Source: Paraburkholderia sp. LEh10
GTDB lineage: Bacteria > Pseudomonadota > Gammaproteobacteria > Burkholderiales > Burkholderiaceae
Reading direction: 5' to 3'
Length of the DNA: 64,000 bases
Assembly: GCF_017814945.1 (NCBI RefSeq)
Contig: NZ_JAGIPX010000013.1
Coordinates: 1 to 64,000, forward strand
The notes under the pieces are model-generated. The model made no database searches. It had not been told where the DNA came from and saw nothing but the letters and a program-made list of their open reading frames with translations. Positions 62,365-64,000 of the stretch are shown piece after piece (within the stretch, counting starts at the first letter, position 1; each line of letters begins with the position of its first letter). A program made the translations under genes and the position numbers.

Positions 62365-64000
62365 TGGGCCCCCACCACGCCGAAGGTGTAGGCGGACGGC
62401 GGCGCCATCGTGATCGGCGTGCCGCTCACGCCGATCACGGAGCCAGGCTGGATCTGTACCGACGTCTGCGAGGTCGCCGCCAGCGCCTTGAAGCTCAGCA
62501 CAGCAAACGTGCCCGGCGACGATGCACCGGAGCCGCCCTGGACCGAGTCGCTCAGCACCAGATGCCCGCCCTGCGCGAGGCGGTTGGAAAAGCTGGTCGG
62601 CGAGCCCCCCTGCTTGAGGAAGTCGCCTTCCGTCACGCCGATGAACTGCAGCTTCGTGCTGTCGAAGCTCACGTTCGACGACACGCTCGTCACCGGCTGG
62701 TCCGCCTGCATCGTGACCGCGACACTCACGGAGTCGCCGACTTTCACCTGAGGCGGCCCCTGGACGGCCATCTGCGCGGTGCCCACGCCCGCGCCGACGC
62801 CGCCGCCGCCCACGTAGGGCATGCTGCCGTCGCCGCCGTAGTAAGCTCCTGTGCCCGCTCCGTACGATCCGTTCGCCCCGTACGATCCGTTCGCGCCATA
62901 AGCCCCATATGCGCCGTTTGCCCCATACGCCCCGTTCGCCCCATACGCGCCGTTCGTTCCGTTGCCTGCGCCATAACCACTGTTGAGTCCGTTCGGCGAA
63001 CCGTTCGATGTCTGGCGCGCCGCGCCCTCGTTCGTCGTCGATGCGTTGAGTGAAGGCGACGAAGAAGGAGCGGGAAGCCCGTTCGACTGAACCATGCTGC
63101 GCATGTTCGATTCCGTGCCGGACGTGAAGTATGCGAGGTCGGCGTCAGGACGCTGGATGTTGCGAATCAGATGCGGCGTGATCGACAGCACGATCTCGGT
63201 GTTCTTGTCGTCGTCCGTCGTCGCGCCGAACACGCGGCCGAGGACGGGAAGCTGCCCAAGGCCGGGCAGCTTGTTGCCGGACGTGCGCTCCTGACTGTCG
63301 ATCAGCCCGGCGAGCACATCCGTCTCGCCGTTCTTCAACTGCAGCACCGTGCTGGCCGTGCGCGTGCCGATCTCATAGGCCGTCGTTCCCGCCGCGCCCG
63401 ATACCTGGTTGAGCAGGCTGCTGACTTCGAGCGACACCTTGATGCCGACCGAGTCGTCGAGGTAGATCGCCGGCTCGACGCTCAGCGTGAGGCCGATATC
63501 CAGATAATTGACCGACTGCGAAACGAAGCCCGTCGAGGTCGCCGTCGAAGTGATATTCGGCACGCGCTCGCCGATCAGGATCTTGGCCTTCTCGTGGTTG
63601 TGCACACGGATGCGCGGATTGGTCAGCAGCTTCGCGTCGGAATCCTGCAGGTTCGTGTTGACGGTCGCCTGCAACGACGACAGCCCGAGCGTGCGCGACG
63701 TCTGGTGCAGCAGGTCGTGCAGCGTCAGCGACGGCGACGAGCCCGTCGACGATGTCGTGCCGAACGATCCGGTGGTGCTGCCCGACGAGCTTCCCGTGTT
63801 GTCGCCCGTGACGACAGGGTTGATCACGCTGCCCACGGGCAGCGGCGTCACGGTGACGGAACCCGGCCACGCGATGCCGAGATGCTGGAGTTTCGTGCGC
63901 TGTATTTCGAGCACCTCGACTTCGAGCATCACCTCGGGCTCCGCGACGTCCTGAAGCGCGACGAGCCTTTCCGCCATCTTGATGGCCTCGGGCGTGTCGC
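62361..64000 (-). CDS. Secretin (GspD/PilQ type) with cohesin-like C-terminus, partial
   Basis: The gene enters from the right edge, so its N-terminus is missing; about 545 codons are visible. The first part is a secretin N-domain/barrel region: EVEVLEIQRTKLQHLGIAWP, NPRIRVHNHEKAKILIGERV, DVLAGLIDSQERTSGNKLPG and EIVLSITPHLIRNIQRPDAD. A Ser-rich and Gly/Ala/Asn/Tyr repeat linker follows. The last ~125 residues (VKVGDSVSVAVTMQADQPVT, then GTFAVLSFKALA) match a cohesin/dockerin-binding beta sandwich. It forms the outer-membrane channel of the T2SS-like or type IV pilus machine encoded by the overlapping pseudopilin genes. Confidence 0.9.
   Translation of the reverse strand, partial: DTPEAIKMAERLVALQDVAEPEVMLEVEVLEIQRTKLQHLGIAWPGSVTVTPLPVGSVINPVVTGDNTGSSSGSTTGSFGTTSSTGSSPSLTLHDLLHQTSRTLGLSSLQATVNTNLQDSDAKLLTNPRIRVHNHEKAKILIGERVPNITSTATSTGFVSQSVNYLDIGLTLSVEPAIYLDDSVGIKVSLEVSSLLNQVSGAAGTTAYEIGTRTASTVLQLKNGETDVLAGLIDSQERTSGNKLPGLGQLPVLGRVFGATTDDDKNTEIVLSITPHLIRNIQRPDADLAYFTSGTESNMRSMVQSNGLPAPSSSPSLNASTTNEGAARQTSNGSPNGLNSGYGAGNGTNGAYGANGAYGANGAYGAYGANGSYGANGSYGAGTGAYYGGDGSMPYVGGGGVGAGVGTAQMAVQGPPQVKVGDSVSVAVTMQADQPVTSVSSNVSFDSTKLQFIGVTEGDFLKQGGSPTSFSNRLAQGGHLVLSDSVQGGSGASSPGTFAVLSFKALAATSQTSVQIQPGSVIGVSGTPITMAPPSAYTFGVVGAQ
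62840..62965. repeat. Repeats encoding Tyr-Gly-Ala-Asn-Gly linker
   Basis: The plus strand reads TACGCCCCGTTCGCCCCA and close variants in 12-18-base units. On the minus strand they encode tandem NGAYGA/NGSYGA units of the secretin linker. Copy number may vary between strains. Confidence 0.8.

Noticed and set aside
62205..62965. Repeats near the right edge as a CRISPR array
   Set aside because: Units are 9-18 bases, contiguous and inside coding frames, without unique spacers.

Overview
The window looks like a chromosomal segment of a Burkholderiaceae beta-proteobacterium, most likely Paraburkholderia or Caballeronia. The reasons are the high GC content, several 16-strand porins with the family's typical signal peptide and AQSSVTLYG mature start, an rRNA-operon leader at the left edge, an H-NS-like small protein, and a dense set of catabolic operons each paired with an importer and its own LysR, AraC, GntR, MarR, Crp or HxlR regulator. 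No IS element, prophage, tRNA gene or CRISPR array was recognised.

Layout. 1-5.5 kb: rRNA leader (minus strand), then a LysR regulator divergent from an efflux/reductase set (MFS exporter, aldo/keto reductase, old yellow enzyme) and a VOC protein. 5.9-6.8 kb: a broken aldehyde dehydrogenase joined to a scrap of a chemoreceptor gene. 7-11.3 kb: a MalT-like LuxR regulator followed by a porin. 11.5-12.5 kb: MarR regulator and BON-domain protein. 12.5-20.9 kb: a long minus-strand catabolic cluster (BKACE-type beta-keto acid cleavage enzyme, MFS importer, quinone oxidoreductase, TauD dioxygenase, small hydrolase, Rieske ferredoxin, acyl-CoA ligase, porin) divergent from an AraC regulator. 22-29 kb: small proteins (H-NS-like, two tandem paralogues), pyruvate carboxylase and a proline-rich secreted protein. 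28.9-36.8 kb: a Liv-type amino-acid importer with a permease-ATPase fusion and a DUF1989 protein, divergent from a D-amino-acid dehydrogenase and an Asp/Glu racemase-family enzyme. 36.8-37.8 kb: remnants of a porin and a MalT-type regulator fused back to back. 38-44.9 kb: VOC/PhnB protein, DUF2905, Crp-type regulator divergent from a class II aldolase and a ketopantoate-reductase-like enzyme, small conserved proteins, a TlpA-like thioredoxin.

44.9-56.9 kb is the most interesting region. Eleven minus-strand genes lie almost end to end: DUF1185 protein, alpha/beta hydrolase, flavin reductase, LLM flavin monooxygenase, aldehyde dehydrogenase, NIPSNAP protein, a four-gene polyamine-type ABC importer, and a GntR/FCD regulator. 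A second, paralogous GntR gene lies just upstream, behind its own terminator, and is divergent from an AEC-family permease. Three copies of a TGGAATGCCA-like palindrome sit in the two control regions. The gene content suggests uptake and two-component flavin-dependent cleavage of a nitrogenous (perhaps N-heterocyclic, betaine-like) compound. The substrate is inferred, not shown.

57-64 kb: hypothetical membrane protein, methyl-accepting chemotaxis protein, HxlR regulator, then a minus-strand pseudopilin/secretin cluster running off the right edge. It includes a secretin with a repeat linker and a cohesin-like tail, and a pseudopilin with an unusually long repeat-derived leader.
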